DNA from: Schistosoma haematobium
Taxonomy: Eukaryota > Platyhelminthes > Trematoda > Strigeidida > Schistosomatidae
Reading direction: 5' to 3'
NCBI RefSeq assembly: GCF_000699445.3
Contig: NC_067196.1
Location: 37,778,616 to 37,842,615 of the forward strand
DNA length: 64,000 nt
Part shown: positions 1-13,600 of the stretch, one piece after another
How the letters are laid out: each line of letters starts with the position of its first letter
Numbering within the stretch: position 1 is the first letter of the stretch
Program-made: the position numbers and the translations under genes
The notes under the pieces: model-generated
Database searches by the model: none
Told to the model about the DNA's origin: nothing
What the model saw: the letters and a program-made list of their open reading frames with translations, nothing else

Positions 1-2440
1 CGTTACTTACTCGATGGTCCCAGGATATACGAGCAATATTTCGAAGACACCTATGATCAAATACTAGTAACCTAGGAATATCCTCCACTCTTACCGGCCA
101 TGTTTCACTGCCATAAAGTAGGACGGAACGAACTGCTGCGCAGTAAACCCGTCCTTTGGTTTATAGACGGATATCTCGCCTACGCCATAAATGACGCAAG
201 TTGGCAAAAGCTAGTCGAGCGTCTGAACATGTGTCTGTGTTCTAGAACCTGACGTAGTGTGAATATCTGGTCTATACAACCACGTCCAGGTCGAAAACCA
301 GCCTGATTTTCTCTAGTCTGCTCTTCACGAGCTTTAGTTAGGCGTCGAAGTATTATTGAAGCTAACATTTTAGACACTATATTAGTCAAACTGATTCCTC
401 TGTGATTGTCACAAGAGGACTTTTGTCCTTTCTTATAGACTGGCACAATCAGTGATTGAGACCATTCAGATGGGATTACGTCCAGTTCCCAAATTCTACC
501 TAAGACCTCAGTTAATCTCACTGCTGATACTGAACCACCATCCTTAAAAATCTCAGGAGTAAACCTGTCAGGGCCTGCTGCTCTCCCTCGTTTCAGATTT
601 CTTATGGCTTTTCCAACTTCGTAAAGGGACGGAGGACTTACATTAACTTGCCATTCAGGTTGACTGGAGATCGTGGGAAACAGAAGTGTGGCTGAAGGCC
701 AGTTGAACTGATCCCTAAAGTGTTCTGCCCATCGATCCAATCTCCTCGATTGAGAATGTATAATATGTCCATCTTTCTCTGAGATTGTTTCGCTAACAGT
801 CGGGTTCCTAATTCCAGTTTCCTTAACGAGTCTGAACAATTGTCTGCTATTACCTATCGCCGCTGCCTTTTCCATCTCTCTTGCTTTCGCTACCCACCAC
901 TGTTCACGATCATTGCGTAGGCTTCTTGTCAGCTTGCGCTTAAGCTGACTCCGCTATTCATTATGTTCAGAGCCAGGTGGAATGAGTTTTCGACCATCTA
1001 TCAGTGCGATAGATGCTGCTGAGATCCAGTGTTGCTCCCTAACCTTCTGGTTTACCTTACTAGCAGATATCACTGCTGTTTCCACAGCTTTTCGGATATC
1101 GTTCCATGCTGCATCGGGGTGGGCATCACATGGATGGCTGCCTAACTGTTTTCCTAGTTGTTCCCCAAATATACTCTTAGCTTGACTATCATTAAGTAGG
1201 ACCCTAAGAGGTTTACTTGCAGCGTCTTTCCTACGTCCAGTAAGACGCAAGCAAATACGCGCTCGTACCAGAGCATGATCTGACTCTAAGCATGTGCTCC
1301 AGAATGAGCGACAGTCTTCTATCGAGCCCCTCCATCGGTAGCTGATAGCGATGTGATCTATTTGGGCCCAATGTTGGGACGAATTAGGGGATCGCCATGT
1401 TAAAAGATGTTTTTCCTTATGCTTAAGGTTAGTATTTGCAAGGAACAGGCGGTTATCTGAGCATAGCTGCAACAGACGGTCACCATTATCTGTTCTTTGA
1501 GCCACAATGCTATAAGATCCACCCAGGTGTCTTTCCCTATCGCTTAGTTTACCTACTTGAGCATTAAAGTCACCGGCTACTATTACTACATCAGAGCGCC
1601 TAGCTCTTCGGAGAAGGTCGGAGAGCTTTCTGTAAAACTCATCTTTTACATCGTCTGAGCTGCAGTCAGTGGGAGAATAGGCAGAGACGACGAAGAGGCA
1701 ACGACGAGGTGATAAAGAGACGTGAGGAGGGTTAGTCATGGAGATAAGAGAGGTATTAGGAGGTGTAGGAAGGATTTGAATGTGACCAACTTGGTCTTGT
1801 GTGCTGTTACGTGTATGAGGGCTGATATCACTTCCCGGCTGCCCACACCGTGGAAGGGTATTTCTTGAGGAACCTGAAAAAGAAGTCGGATTAGTGTTGG
1901 TCTTAACGACCGGTGAGCGTGACCGCAGAGCCCAAGGGACAACTGCTTGAGGCCGGTCGCGCACGGCCTTTTCGTGGAAGGTTTTTAATGTGTTAGCTCC
2001 GTTCTTCAGAGGGCCTTACCGCCGGAGACGGATATCCGTGAGGTAAGGTGAGGTGTGACATTTCTAGGGTCGACCTTTTCTAACCCCACCCCTCCTTGTG
2101 GGAAGGCAGCATCTCTGTGATGCTGGTTGTCTGAAGGAAACACCTTACTGCTGTCACACCTCTGTACAGTCAGCAGTACGACTTCACCTTCGAACCTTGG
2201 GTTTGTTGCTTTTAGTCTTACCGCTCTTCAACCGACCTGTCTGACATGGTAGTACCTTGAGGAGCGGTTGTTTCAGCCAGTATAGCTCGGTTGCTTTATC
2301 ACGATAGGCAAGCCCGACCACCACGTCAAGGTAGCAGCTTCAATTCAACCTTCTGCTGCCAGGCATTCCACTTCCGATTACGGCTACGTACTGCTTTTAT
2401 CTGTCAGCATAAGTAGCATAGACAACAGTGTTATTGCTTA
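1..2440 (-). mobile_element. Non-LTR retrotransposon (element A), internally deleted, 5' UTR kept
   Basis: Remnant of an APE-type non-LTR retrotransposon read on the minus strand and cut by the left window edge. From high to low coordinates it shows a 5' leader (about 1,965-2,440), an endonuclease domain (954-1,964) and the start of a reverse transcriptase (180-875). The reverse transcriptase jumps from the LEHRHMF stretch straight to the late segment (AFANLRHLWRRRDIRLS), so the catalytic DD region has been deleted. An in-frame TAG near 954 also breaks the endonuclease-RT connection. It belongs to the same family as element B at 14,260-17,306. A SR/Perere-type family is likely, but the family name is not certain. 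Confidence 0.88.
180..1964 (-). pseudogene. Endonuclease/reverse transcriptase pseudogene of element A
   Basis: Two consecutive open stretches of one frame, separated by a TAG stop at about 954-956. The upstream part has the exonuclease-endonuclease-phosphatase signatures VVIVAGDFNAQVG and DHIAISYRWRG. The downstream part has the RT entry motifs (PEIFKDGG, GISLTNIVSKM, AGFRPGRGCIDQIFTLRQ). The DD catalytic box is lost by internal deletion, so no active polyprotein can be made. The same order of blocks is seen in element B. Confidence 0.85.
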
Positions 2441-2894
2441 GCAACAACTGGAAAGGAGAGCTTATGACAGAGTATGTTAAAGGTTCCCAGTCAGCGATCT
2501 ATGCCACACGAGTGGTAACAGGTGTAATGAGAAGTGTTATTCGGAAAACAGACCGAATAATAACCATGAATCAGAACTCATATAGTGATTTATAGTGGTT
2601 TATGTTGATTGGCTATTATAAATAAAAACATTTATATGTTTTATGAACCGCCAAAGAGTATGAAGTTAGCCAGACTATAAATACGTACGAACACTCATTA
2701 GGAAATATAAAGCATAAACAAATGAAAAACAAGCTACACAACAGACGGGCATCAAGGTTAATCAATAGTTTACTGGAAATACGAAAAAACGCTGGTCTTA
2801 TTAAACGTAAACTATACAGATGGATTAAAACTTTTACAAGTGTATATGCGTATAAGAACTTTTTATATTACCGTAGGTACTTTACTCCGAGGCT

Positions 2895-3335
2895 TTCAAA
2901 TGTCCAGGCATGGTCTAGGGTGGGGAGTCTACTGTCTTTCCCCGAATGCTCTTATATGACCACGCGTATATAACCACTGCCAGTGAAGTCCTACTCTCTA
3001 CTTTCTCGAGGATGAGGGGTTGTTCACAAAGTTGAGAGGACGAAAAGCAAATGTCTGGCTCTTGAAACAGACTGGTCGGTAAGAAGAATCCACCTAATGG
3101 AGTTGGAAAACCTTGATCCCATACCAGTAGTGTACATGGGTTCCACAAGCCTGAGGAGATAGATGGCGTATGAACCTGATGTAGGTCACCGGTTAACATG
3201 GGACGTTGGTCAACCGCGTTGTGGATTGGACCTTCAGGTTAAAAACTCGGGGAGTGATTCCCTAATAAAACTAACTACTTCGGTTTGGGCATCCGAACCG
3301 TATCACAGCCCACACATAAATCCAATGACCTATTT
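2895..3335 (+). repeat. Unnamed ~430-bp dispersed repeat, copy 1
   Basis: A GC-richer block that matches 38,510-38,975 in the same orientation and 17,585-17,985 and 42,110-42,590 in the opposite orientation. Shared landmarks are the stretches around 'ggatggacctt', 'caaatgtc', 'gtagtgtacatgggt' and 'atcacagcccacaca'. No coding capacity is seen. It may be the 3' part of a larger retroposon or an independent non-autonomous family. Confidence 0.7.
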
Positions 3336-3448
3336 GTTTAAATCAATAAAGAAAAATTACTCCGAATAATGTTTATTCTTATTAGTCATTAAAACATAAT
3401 ATACAAAAAAGGAAAGAAAATAAAACATTAGGCCAATAAATCACTCAC

Positions 3449-3567
3449 TTTTATCGTACTACCAGGGACACCGACTAGGCCTAAACCACCTTCTTCCATT
3501 GGACTAGCAATTTCATGTCTCCAAGACTGTAGTTCATTATCATGTATGATTTGTTCAGTCCCACCAG
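3449..3567 (-). CDS. Lipoxygenase exon 9, last in window
   Basis: Encodes PGGTEQIIHDNELQSWRHEI and GLVGVPGSTIK, matching the 'D-x-E-L-Q-x-W' segment before the H-x-x-x-N iron ligands. It ends at a GTGAGT donor in phase 0. The remaining ~150 codons are not found between here and the left edge, where element A lies. Confidence 0.88.
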
Positions 3568-6500
3568 CTGTGTGGATTAAGGGAAAATTTAAATTTATTT
3601 CACTACCCAAAATAATTAACCGAAGTTTTTACTCAATATATCGATAACCTAATGATAGTATAATTTTCATTAAAAAATAACTAGATCAGGCTAGGATAAA
3701 CAACTTTTTTGGTTTATTGTCAATTTACACTATTGATTGCTTATGCTACGAGAAAAGATGGCACATTCCCCGTTGAATATGTTACATTAACACATTGGTA
3801 ATCCTACGACCAGATTTTCCCGAGAGATCAACTGTAACTTTCGTCAAGTCTATTAGTGAAATAAACAATTGACTACAACTACTACTACCTCTACTGGTTC
3901 CAACCAATTTATGTTGGCTTCTCTAACTGATGTAAATCATTCAGACAAAACCGAACGATTCGATTAATCCTTAACAATCCACCGACAACTTTACCCTAGA
4001 AACTATAGTCACATTTGGCAACTCAATGTACATATACATTGGGAAATGCTGCTAACAACCAATTCAATTTCATTCTATTTAACATCAAAGTTTTCAATAA
4101 ACAACATTGTTCGTAGTAAATTCACTCCGAATGATTGATCTTATAAATTAAAATTAGACGATCCCAACAGATTTGTTAGACTCAATAATTAAGTCAATAA
4201 AAGAAAATACCTTAAAAATGAAGCATTTTTAAAAGATATGTAAATAAACAAGAATAGGACACACATTGAGGAAAGCACCCAACTGCGTCACAAAGTAAGC
4301 CCTCACATGGAATCCTTAAGGCCAAAGGACAAATTACGCCGAGAAATGGAGACAAACATGAGAAAAATGAACAAAAAGTGAATGGAACTGGAAAGGAAGG
4401 CGGAGGACAGAGTGGGTTGGAAAATGCTGGTCAGCGGCCAATGGGAGTGACAGGCGTAAGTAAGTAAGTAATACAAATAAACAAATATATTAGTAAGCGC
4501 ACTAAGAAAATGATTTCTTTTTTCAGACTAAACAACAATCTCAGAATAAATTCCAAGTTGGCATATTAAAAAGAATGTACTATCCGCTTCACAACACAAA
4601 CTGATATGTTTAAGACGAGTGGTCAGTTCTCCACAAAGATGTTTCGTCTAGCCACGATCCTTTACTATAAACACTTTACTATTAATCATTTTTCATAAAT
4701 ATTATACAATTCATTAAAAAATGAGACCTGAAATCATGTCAGGTAGAGTATCAATGTATTAGTTGTAAAAAATAAGCACCACACCGTAATTGTACAGGCA
4801 TACAAATTTTTCTAGGAAGTTATTCAAGATATACTGGAAGTTAGTTTGTTTCTTGTACCATAATAACACTATAAACTAATTGTACCAAAGTGACAGTAAT
4901 TCACTAGCACGAATAACTTATTGCTACTAGATTTATTTACGTTTCGGAAGAACAAGGAATTGTTCTCCTTTAGATAACCAGTAGATAAGTCTCCCTACAC
5001 TCAAAGAGTTGATGTAGAATATTCATAATATAACTAAAGCCACTTCAGTTGTTCGTAATGAGTATATTGATTAAAAAGAATAAGTAAAATGAAACAAGTC
5101 GCACGGACCCTAACCAAGTAGTCTGCACCTACCGACATAATTCAGACTAGAAGTTAGCGACTTTAAAAACAGAATCTAAGTTACTTACTAAATCCTCGAA
5201 ACACGTCATAAACATAGAATTTTGAGCCTAAAATTATTGTAACTAATTCTGAGTTACAAATCAATCTATTAGGACTTCAGTTATTCGCCTTTAGAAATCA
5301 ATTGAATCCAATATGCTACAGTGCATCACTAAGCTTCTTTAGCATGTAAAAGAACTTCGTCGCAGAAATAATGTCGCTCGGAACTCCAGTCCTCTAACTT
5401 GATGAGTTTAACATTCATTTATTGTGCTGCAGACAGAATGTTTTCAATTCCATTCAATGAATAAGACAAGTCATCGAGCAATCAGAAATTTCTAAGACTT
5501 AAAACTTCTAAATAAAGTGCTAACGTTTATAATTTGATATATTTCTTTCATGATTATCAGTAATAGTACACTCGTACAAAAACAAGCCAGCCCTTTAATC
5601 CAAAATCATGACAAAAGCTGATTGTCATGCCTTGCAAAAGCTGCGGAAACATGATAACATATCACCCCCAACGTTCTTTCAACTGTCTCCAACACTAGTC
5701 AGCATTGTGCGTCGTGGTAATCGATGTTCAGTCATACGCAACACGTGGCCCAACCATCTCAGTCGATTAAAATTTACAACCTCATCAACTGATTTACCAC
5801 CATTCCCTAATACCATGTGTCTAACCTCACTATTACATACCCAGTGATCCCAGCAGATGCGAGCAATATTTCTAAGATATCTGTGATCAAATACTAGTAA
5901 CTCACAAGTATCTTCTACTTTTAATGGCCACGTTTCTCAGTCGTAAATTAAAACAGAACGAACTGCCGCGCCGTATGCTCGTCCCTTAAATGATAGACGC
6001 ATATCTCGCCTTCTCCACAAGTGACGTAAGTTGGAAAAAGCCAAACGAACTTTCTGAATCCATGTAGAGATTTGGTCAGACACCAACCCATTTGGGCTGA
6101 TCAGCTGAGCAACGTAATGACTCCGTTGGGAATAATGAAGGAATGAACCATGAAGATACGTTCTGTGTTTGATTTCATATATTTTAATTGAGCTATCCCC
6201 GTTTGGGCAACGGTGACAATAAAAATCCAAATGCGAATTAAATTAGATGATTTTGTTTCAGACATTCACTCAGGCAGATTGTAAGATAAGATGCGGAGAT
6301 GAACTCTGAACTTCATCAGCATCTAGACTTTAGGCATAGGTCATACTATATAATGTGGACATGAACGATATTATAACAACGCAATACCTTTCTCACACGT
6401 TGTTTCACGTCACAAAATCCACCGTATATGAAATTCTGAGTACGCAGATAGAAGAAAAGGACAACAAAAATACGAATAAAAAGAAATTGAAACTAAAAAA

Positions 6501-7562
6501 CAGAAATAATACTTACGGTAAAATAGACGAACGTAGCTTGAGACAAACTGTTCCAATGCATGATATACAAGTATAGCATCTTCACGATATGGATAATTAC
6601 CTAAACTATTTGGATCAAATACCTGAAAATATCAAAATAAAATGGCGAATGATAGATACAGTAGTTGGATTTATAAAACAAAACAGATAATTAATGACGC
6701 TATCCCCGTTTAATATTTACACTAAGTAATGTGAATAACATATGAGGCACAATACGAGATTCGTATTGAACTATCCCCCTGATAATACCATCAGTGATAC
6801 CACATAAAACCTGACAGGTTAGAAGTTTTACTTCAAAATAACACAGCTAGACGAAGTCGACTATCAGAATAAAGTATTAACGCATCTGAAATACGGAATA
6901 AGATAATACTATCAGTGGAATTTTAACAAAGAGATCATTCAATCACGATACCTATTAGCTAATAAACATTAAAGTATTTGAAAAACACTAAAATATAAAA
7001 GCTTACTTTAACACAAGGCATATTACATTCCCAATAGTTGATATTATATATTCACTTAAAATAAAACAAAATCGAAAGACTTACTCCTCTTGACTCTAGT
7101 TCACGATAAATATTTGCATTTACATCAAAACGCCATTTTTTAAAAGCTCGTCTTAATAACTGTTTAATTCCTTTACGTGACAATTGAATATTACGAGATA
7201 TCCATCCATTTTCAAATGTCCACTCTTTTAATTTCCTTCAATTTAACAAGTAAAATAATTATTATAAAAACTATGAGTTATAATTTAAGATTTATATGAA
7301 AGGAGTTCAATAAACCAAAACAGTAATATGGTATACATATTTATTATGAGCAACAAAATATGTGTAAACATACGACGTACACCTAGCTGACTTTTTTATC
7401 TAACCTAGACCTTAGAAAGCCATCAACATATTAGTTAACGGAAAAGAATAAGGATATTATACAATTAATCAGTAGAAACTTATGGAATCATGGAAATGTA
7501 TGAGCTAAATCAGTCAACAATATGACCATAATCACAAAACTGTGGAAGTTATTATGGGGTTA

Positions 7563-7601
<39 letters not shown>

Positions 7602-10600
7602 TTGTTATTATTGCTATTATGAAACTAAATAAAATACCGTATTGTATTGAATAAATAGAGAAGATCCTTACGGGGATATTTATAATTCACAATTTAATTA
7701 TTCCAAATGTGAGTGCTATTTGAATTTCGCTGATGAAGAAATACAATGTCGCCATGAAATTACACGATATATTATACGAAGTAATGAATAAGCTGGAGAG
7801 GACTAATTTATTGTTTAATGCAAAATCACACAGAGATAAGTAAAATATGAAATTCATGCACTAAGTACATCATTTGCATATCTTCTTTGTGTTATCTTTA
7901 CCTACTCCACTATTCCTCTAATTCTGTTGTTATTTAGATGGCTCTCCGATTTCCTTTCCTTTCTCTTCAATTCAATCTTCTGCTGCCAGGCATTCCACTT
8001 CCGATTACGGCTACATACTACTTATATCTGTCAGTATAAATAGCATACACCACAATAACAATCTGTTTCTGATTTCAAATTATTGTTGTGTGTCTTACTA
8101 CAGATGACAGTAATATCACAACTGAAATACAGTAGAATACGTGTTGCGATTCTTCTATGAGTAACATAATCTGCTTAAATGTAGAAAACCGCTATTCAAA
8201 CTGAAACATAACCTCATTGAAATCATGAACAGATCTAAGTTAGATTAACATTGAAAACCTAGGAACACTGGATACAATTGTCTGTTTTTGCAAGAATTAT
8301 TGTAGATTATATTAGTATGCAAGAATGAATTATACTTAGTACTCCAGCTTCCAACATGAACTCTATAAAAATAGAATTTACTTTGTTACAGGTAGGATAC
8401 TGCGGAAATGTGGTGCAACTAAATGATATATTGGATGTGATTGTGATACATTACGTCGTAATGACACATAGATTGATTCCAATATTAAATGAGTTAACAA
8501 TCGACCAACAATCATATGATGACAGGCATCAGCAAGATTAACCCATAATTTTGCTTGTAACCATATTGAAGTTGGATCAGTTGGAAGAATGATCTAAGAT
8601 AAAAACATTATGCTTTGTTAATAGTACAAGTCATAACTTGAAAAAAAGCTGTTACTACTATTACTGAGGCATATGTAAATATATATGAGAAAATAAAGTA
8701 AACATTAATATCTAATTTTTTGATCATATTTCAAATAAAACACTAACAGTAGTAAAATACAAACAAGTGCTCTACAGGTTCCATCAACTGAAAAAATACC
8801 ATGTTTTTGGAATAGGTTGTTTTATTTACTTTGCCTAATAATAGGATTAAACTAATCCAGTTATATCAGACTGAAATGAGCTTCTATTATAGTTCCGTCA
8901 ATTATAATACGATAGTACTCAATAAACCTATCACTTTATACACTTTGGCATCACCTGAAAACCTAGTGAGTTTTGAAAATCTAATAATATGGATTTTGTG
9001 GACACCTAGTAAATTTACTTAACCAAAGATATAGGCTTCCGGTGGATGTAATGATAAGTGATCGAACTCACTTGGTTAACTAATTATCGCAAGAATGCGA
9101 GAGCAATCAAATTTATCAATATGAGGACAATTTCGAGCATATCATATTTTATATTAAAAGGTTGGAGTTAAACTTAAATAAGATATAATCATCAGTCTCA
9201 TATTGCCCCAGTGAGTTCAGTCTCAAATATTTAGTTGCACAACACTTTAGTTCATCCATTCAATCGTAAATTCCTTCTGTTCATTACTGCTTCACTTTTT
9301 GCTTTCTATTCATTTTATTCTGTAAATCTATCTACCGCGTAGCTTTTGGTATCAATTTTCATTTTCTAAGAATTCATCGCCGTGTTTTTTTTTAATTTTT
9401 TCTCCTTGGATTTTCACAGGAATTATCCTGTGAATATTTTTGTGATTTTTTAATGTTACTCGTCTTCATTAATATGACTAGAAGTATGTAAATTGGTTAT
9501 AAATAATTATTATATTGTTTTCAGGTTATAAACAGTTGAAGAGAATCTATGGAATAAATGAATTCATATAATTCAACTACATTCATCACTTTTTTGTTTC
9601 ATTCCAGTGCAGTAGATTAAATTATTACAGAATGTCACCTTTCAACTTACTTTACTAATTCTACAGTACACTGTATTTCAAACGCAACACTACAGAAAAA
9701 TATTAGTCAAAATTTATATAGGATCTCTAGAGTAGCATAATAGTAATATGAAATTTGCAAGTGAACAAAGATATTATTTGAATTTGCAAACAATAGTTAC
9801 AAACGAATTATAATAGCTAAGTATGACACTATGGAACAGTATTATGGAATCGTGTTCCAAGGGTTTTTGAAACACACTCCGGGTTTTGAAACACGGTTGC
9901 TCCCGCTCAGAAGTATCGACTTATACTTTATAGCGATAACATAGATACAAAGTTTGTACTTGAAACTACGGGTAGATTTTTTGTAATGGTTAACTATTCG
10001 GTTGGATACAGATATCTGGTATTATGAATATCCATATATATCTATATGGTTTTTTTTACATTTATACAAATTTGGATGACTGGACAAAGGGAGCCATTTA
10101 AAACATTGGTATCAAGTAAGTCCGGAAACCACCTAAGATTATTTTAGTTATAATCAGAGGATAATCTTTTAATCTCTGAAGAATCATTTCAGTCTAAGAA
10201 ATACTTTAAATACTATTTCATGAAATCGTCAACATTTCATTGAAATCATGACCAGATCAATGTTAGACCATCAATTAAAATCTAGGAGCACTGGAAAATC
10301 GTATTGTCTTAGTATGAGACTCCTCAGCAGTGAGCATTCATGATCCCGCACACAGGACTTGAACCTAGGACCTTCGATCTCGCGCGAACACTTAACTTTT
10401 ACATTTATCGGTTCACGATTTCAATGGGATCCAACAGTCTCCACAACCACATATTGAAAATCATAAACATTTTTCCGAGTGATACGGTAGTACACCTCAT
10501 GAAGTGACTGTAATTATGCGAATGATCAAGAAATTAGATATCGTTATTGCTAAGTATTGTATGGTTGTTGAGATAATCGATCTGGAAGTTCAATAAATTA

Positions 10601-13600
10601 TTCAACAATACACTTCTTTACCAAACTGGTATTTTATTGGGGTGAACCCCACTCAAAAGATCGCTTGTAGGAAGTATATAGCTGAAAGTGACATCGAGAC
10701 CATCAGTCGTCAGACGGAGGGAAGAGTTTCAGTACATCGAAAGCACAGAGTATACAGAACATTTGAAAACCAGATTTGAAGACAGTTCGGGTCACAGAAT
10801 ACACCACAAGATGCAAAAGGATGATCGAAGTCTATGTATGCGTACTATATAAACACTTTAATTTCTTATAATAAACATTCTATCAGCCCAGTGCCCTATC
10901 ATAACTGTACGACAATCACTCAAAATAATAAATGTATACCAACTTCAAGTTTTAATAACCTGTAAAAGATTGGGAATTATAAGTTTGAACTATAATGCTT
11001 ACCCCACTTCCATCATTCGAATTACGATTCAATTGAATCGCAATTGGCTTTAATTGTCTCTTTTCAGTATAAAAAAAGATAGCTAATGGTGCACATAATT
11101 CTCGACCACGTTTACAACTAAGTCCTTGCATTATATGAAAATCAAGTAAGTACAAACGATTAGCTGATACCATTTGACGTAGTGTCCAACCTTCTAAATG
11201 AGGTTTCAGTGAATTTGCTACCATTTCAAAACTACAATTAATTTAAGCACAAAATTAAGTAACAAAAATATATAAATTAATCAATTTGAAGAGAGAAGGG
11301 ATAATTGCCCTAATCGTTCTATTCCCTAATCATTTATTTATTCACACAATAAATTCATCTTTAAAACATTTGAGTAAGTTATCATCACTCGATGGATACT
11401 TAAATTATATATATATACTGATGACTAAAATATATTTCTTTGATATGGTACTACTTATGACTAGCAGAAACCAATGAAACAATAATGAATATAAGATTTT
11501 AAAAAATCTGGCTGCGAAATTGTTCGTAAAATACTCATCAAAAATACCAACTATTTAGATAATAGAATACATTCAGATGAATACTCTATACAGACTATTT
11601 CATCATTTTTATAAGTTAAAATAGACTAATTCCCACGCATTAGAACAAGTCGTTAATGAAGCCTTAAATGATGACAACATTTTATGGATTGATGCTTTAA
11701 TTTCTTTAAAACAAGTACAGGAAGTCACAATTCAGAAGAAATGACCCACGGTGTTTTCAAAGAACTGTCTCAATTTGATTATTACATTAGTTCGATCATG
11801 ATAAAATGTTGTTTTAAGAAAATGTCAGTCGATACAATTATGATGAAAAAACCGTGGAACAAAATTTAGATTAGTGATCGCTGGTGGAGCTGAGAGAAGC
11901 AATAAAAAGGTGAAGCTTTGGAAACTTATTTTTTGGGAGCTAGTTTTTTATTTTATTAATACCTTTTAAACAATTGGTTTGTGGTATTTTCATATTCTTC
12001 TGGTTGTAAAATTTCATTTGACTGATTGACCGTTGCGATCAGTCAGTCACAACACAGAACCTGGTACGTATGCACATCAGTTTGAGTTGCCGTACTCCAC
12101 TGGCACAGCAAGATGAAATTGCCAGGACAAACCCCACATCAGTAGAGGTAGTGACAGTATGAGTGGTGATGGAAACGATGAGACATAAAAGATACGATTC
12201 AAGAAAAATTATGGATCCAAAAGCTTGGAAATTAGAGGAAGACAAAGAAGGGATACGCCTGGGCCACTGAAAACGATTTCAAGAAATGTAACTCGCAGAC
12301 TCTAACCACTGGTTACGATAATCACGTGGACTCCAACCAGGTAGTCTACACTTATTAACATGGCTCGGTTCAAGTGTCAATGACTTCACGAACTGGTGCC
12401 ATATTTCGATTTGGTCGCCCCTGGCTTTCTTCCAGCCTACTACTACACCATTAAGCATCACCTGACGAGGTAGGCTATCGTTGAGCATGCGATATCTCTT
12501 ATCGTTTATAAATTGATGAATTAACTATGACACTAGTACTTAACCTTTTATCATGCATCACGTAGGAGTGTACCAATTCAGATTCATTATTTGCGGCGCA
12601 TTGTAGACTCGTATTTCATGTATATAATCACAAAATGTTCTAAGCTTGAACGATACAAAAAATAAAAGATGATTGAGTAGTTTAGGCATGTATGAATTTA
12701 AGGTTAGTAATCAACCTTCAGCATACACAATATCTGCGTTAAAGGACTCAGGGTTATGTGGGTAGGCGAAATTCATAGCAAAGTAACAACAACGGGAGTA
12801 GGACAAACTCACAAGAATCAAATCCTTTCGAATACCATTTTTTTCCATTTGATTCCATAATGTATCGAACTAATTCATGTTTTTAGACGTACTAAGAAAT
12901 AAAAAACTAGCGACAATGCAAACATCTACAGAAACTAAGGGCTGTTAGTAAATAAAGGAGGGCAACAATATATCCCCTTGACAGGGATCAAAATAATGAA
13001 GATGAATCTCTAACACTCATAACCTATATCCAAAAATAAAACTTTATGATTATAACATGGTGATTCACTAATATTTGTTGATGAACATAAATATATTAGG
13101 AGTACTACCATCCATTGTTTCTAAGCAACTGTATTCGTCCGGTTATTTTAACATTTACAACGTTCGGATTTGTTGTGAACGCTTATTTTCATTGCTCCCA
13201 CTTTACTACACAATTATTAAAACAAACTAACCACACATACTACTAGTCGATATCAGTAGTTTTATATAAATCACACCGATCAACAACGTACAATAGAGGT
13301 AAATTAAGTTGAAACAATAGTTTTGCTAAAACGGACGTAACGTCTTTCAAGAATACGTAACATAAAACATGGAAATCAAGTGATCCGTCACAAGTTCTTT
13401 CACTCAAACTCTTCGTATGATATAGACGGGTTAACCGAATTAGTTTGTACACAATAAATCTGAGGAATTTAACCAAAACTATTAATACTCAAATGGTAGT
13501 AAACTGATGATTCGTAATAAAGAGTTAAGAAAAAAATTTGCTCGCCTTTTTGGTAATGTACGACAGACTTGAATAGTGAATGGATTACATCCACGAATAC

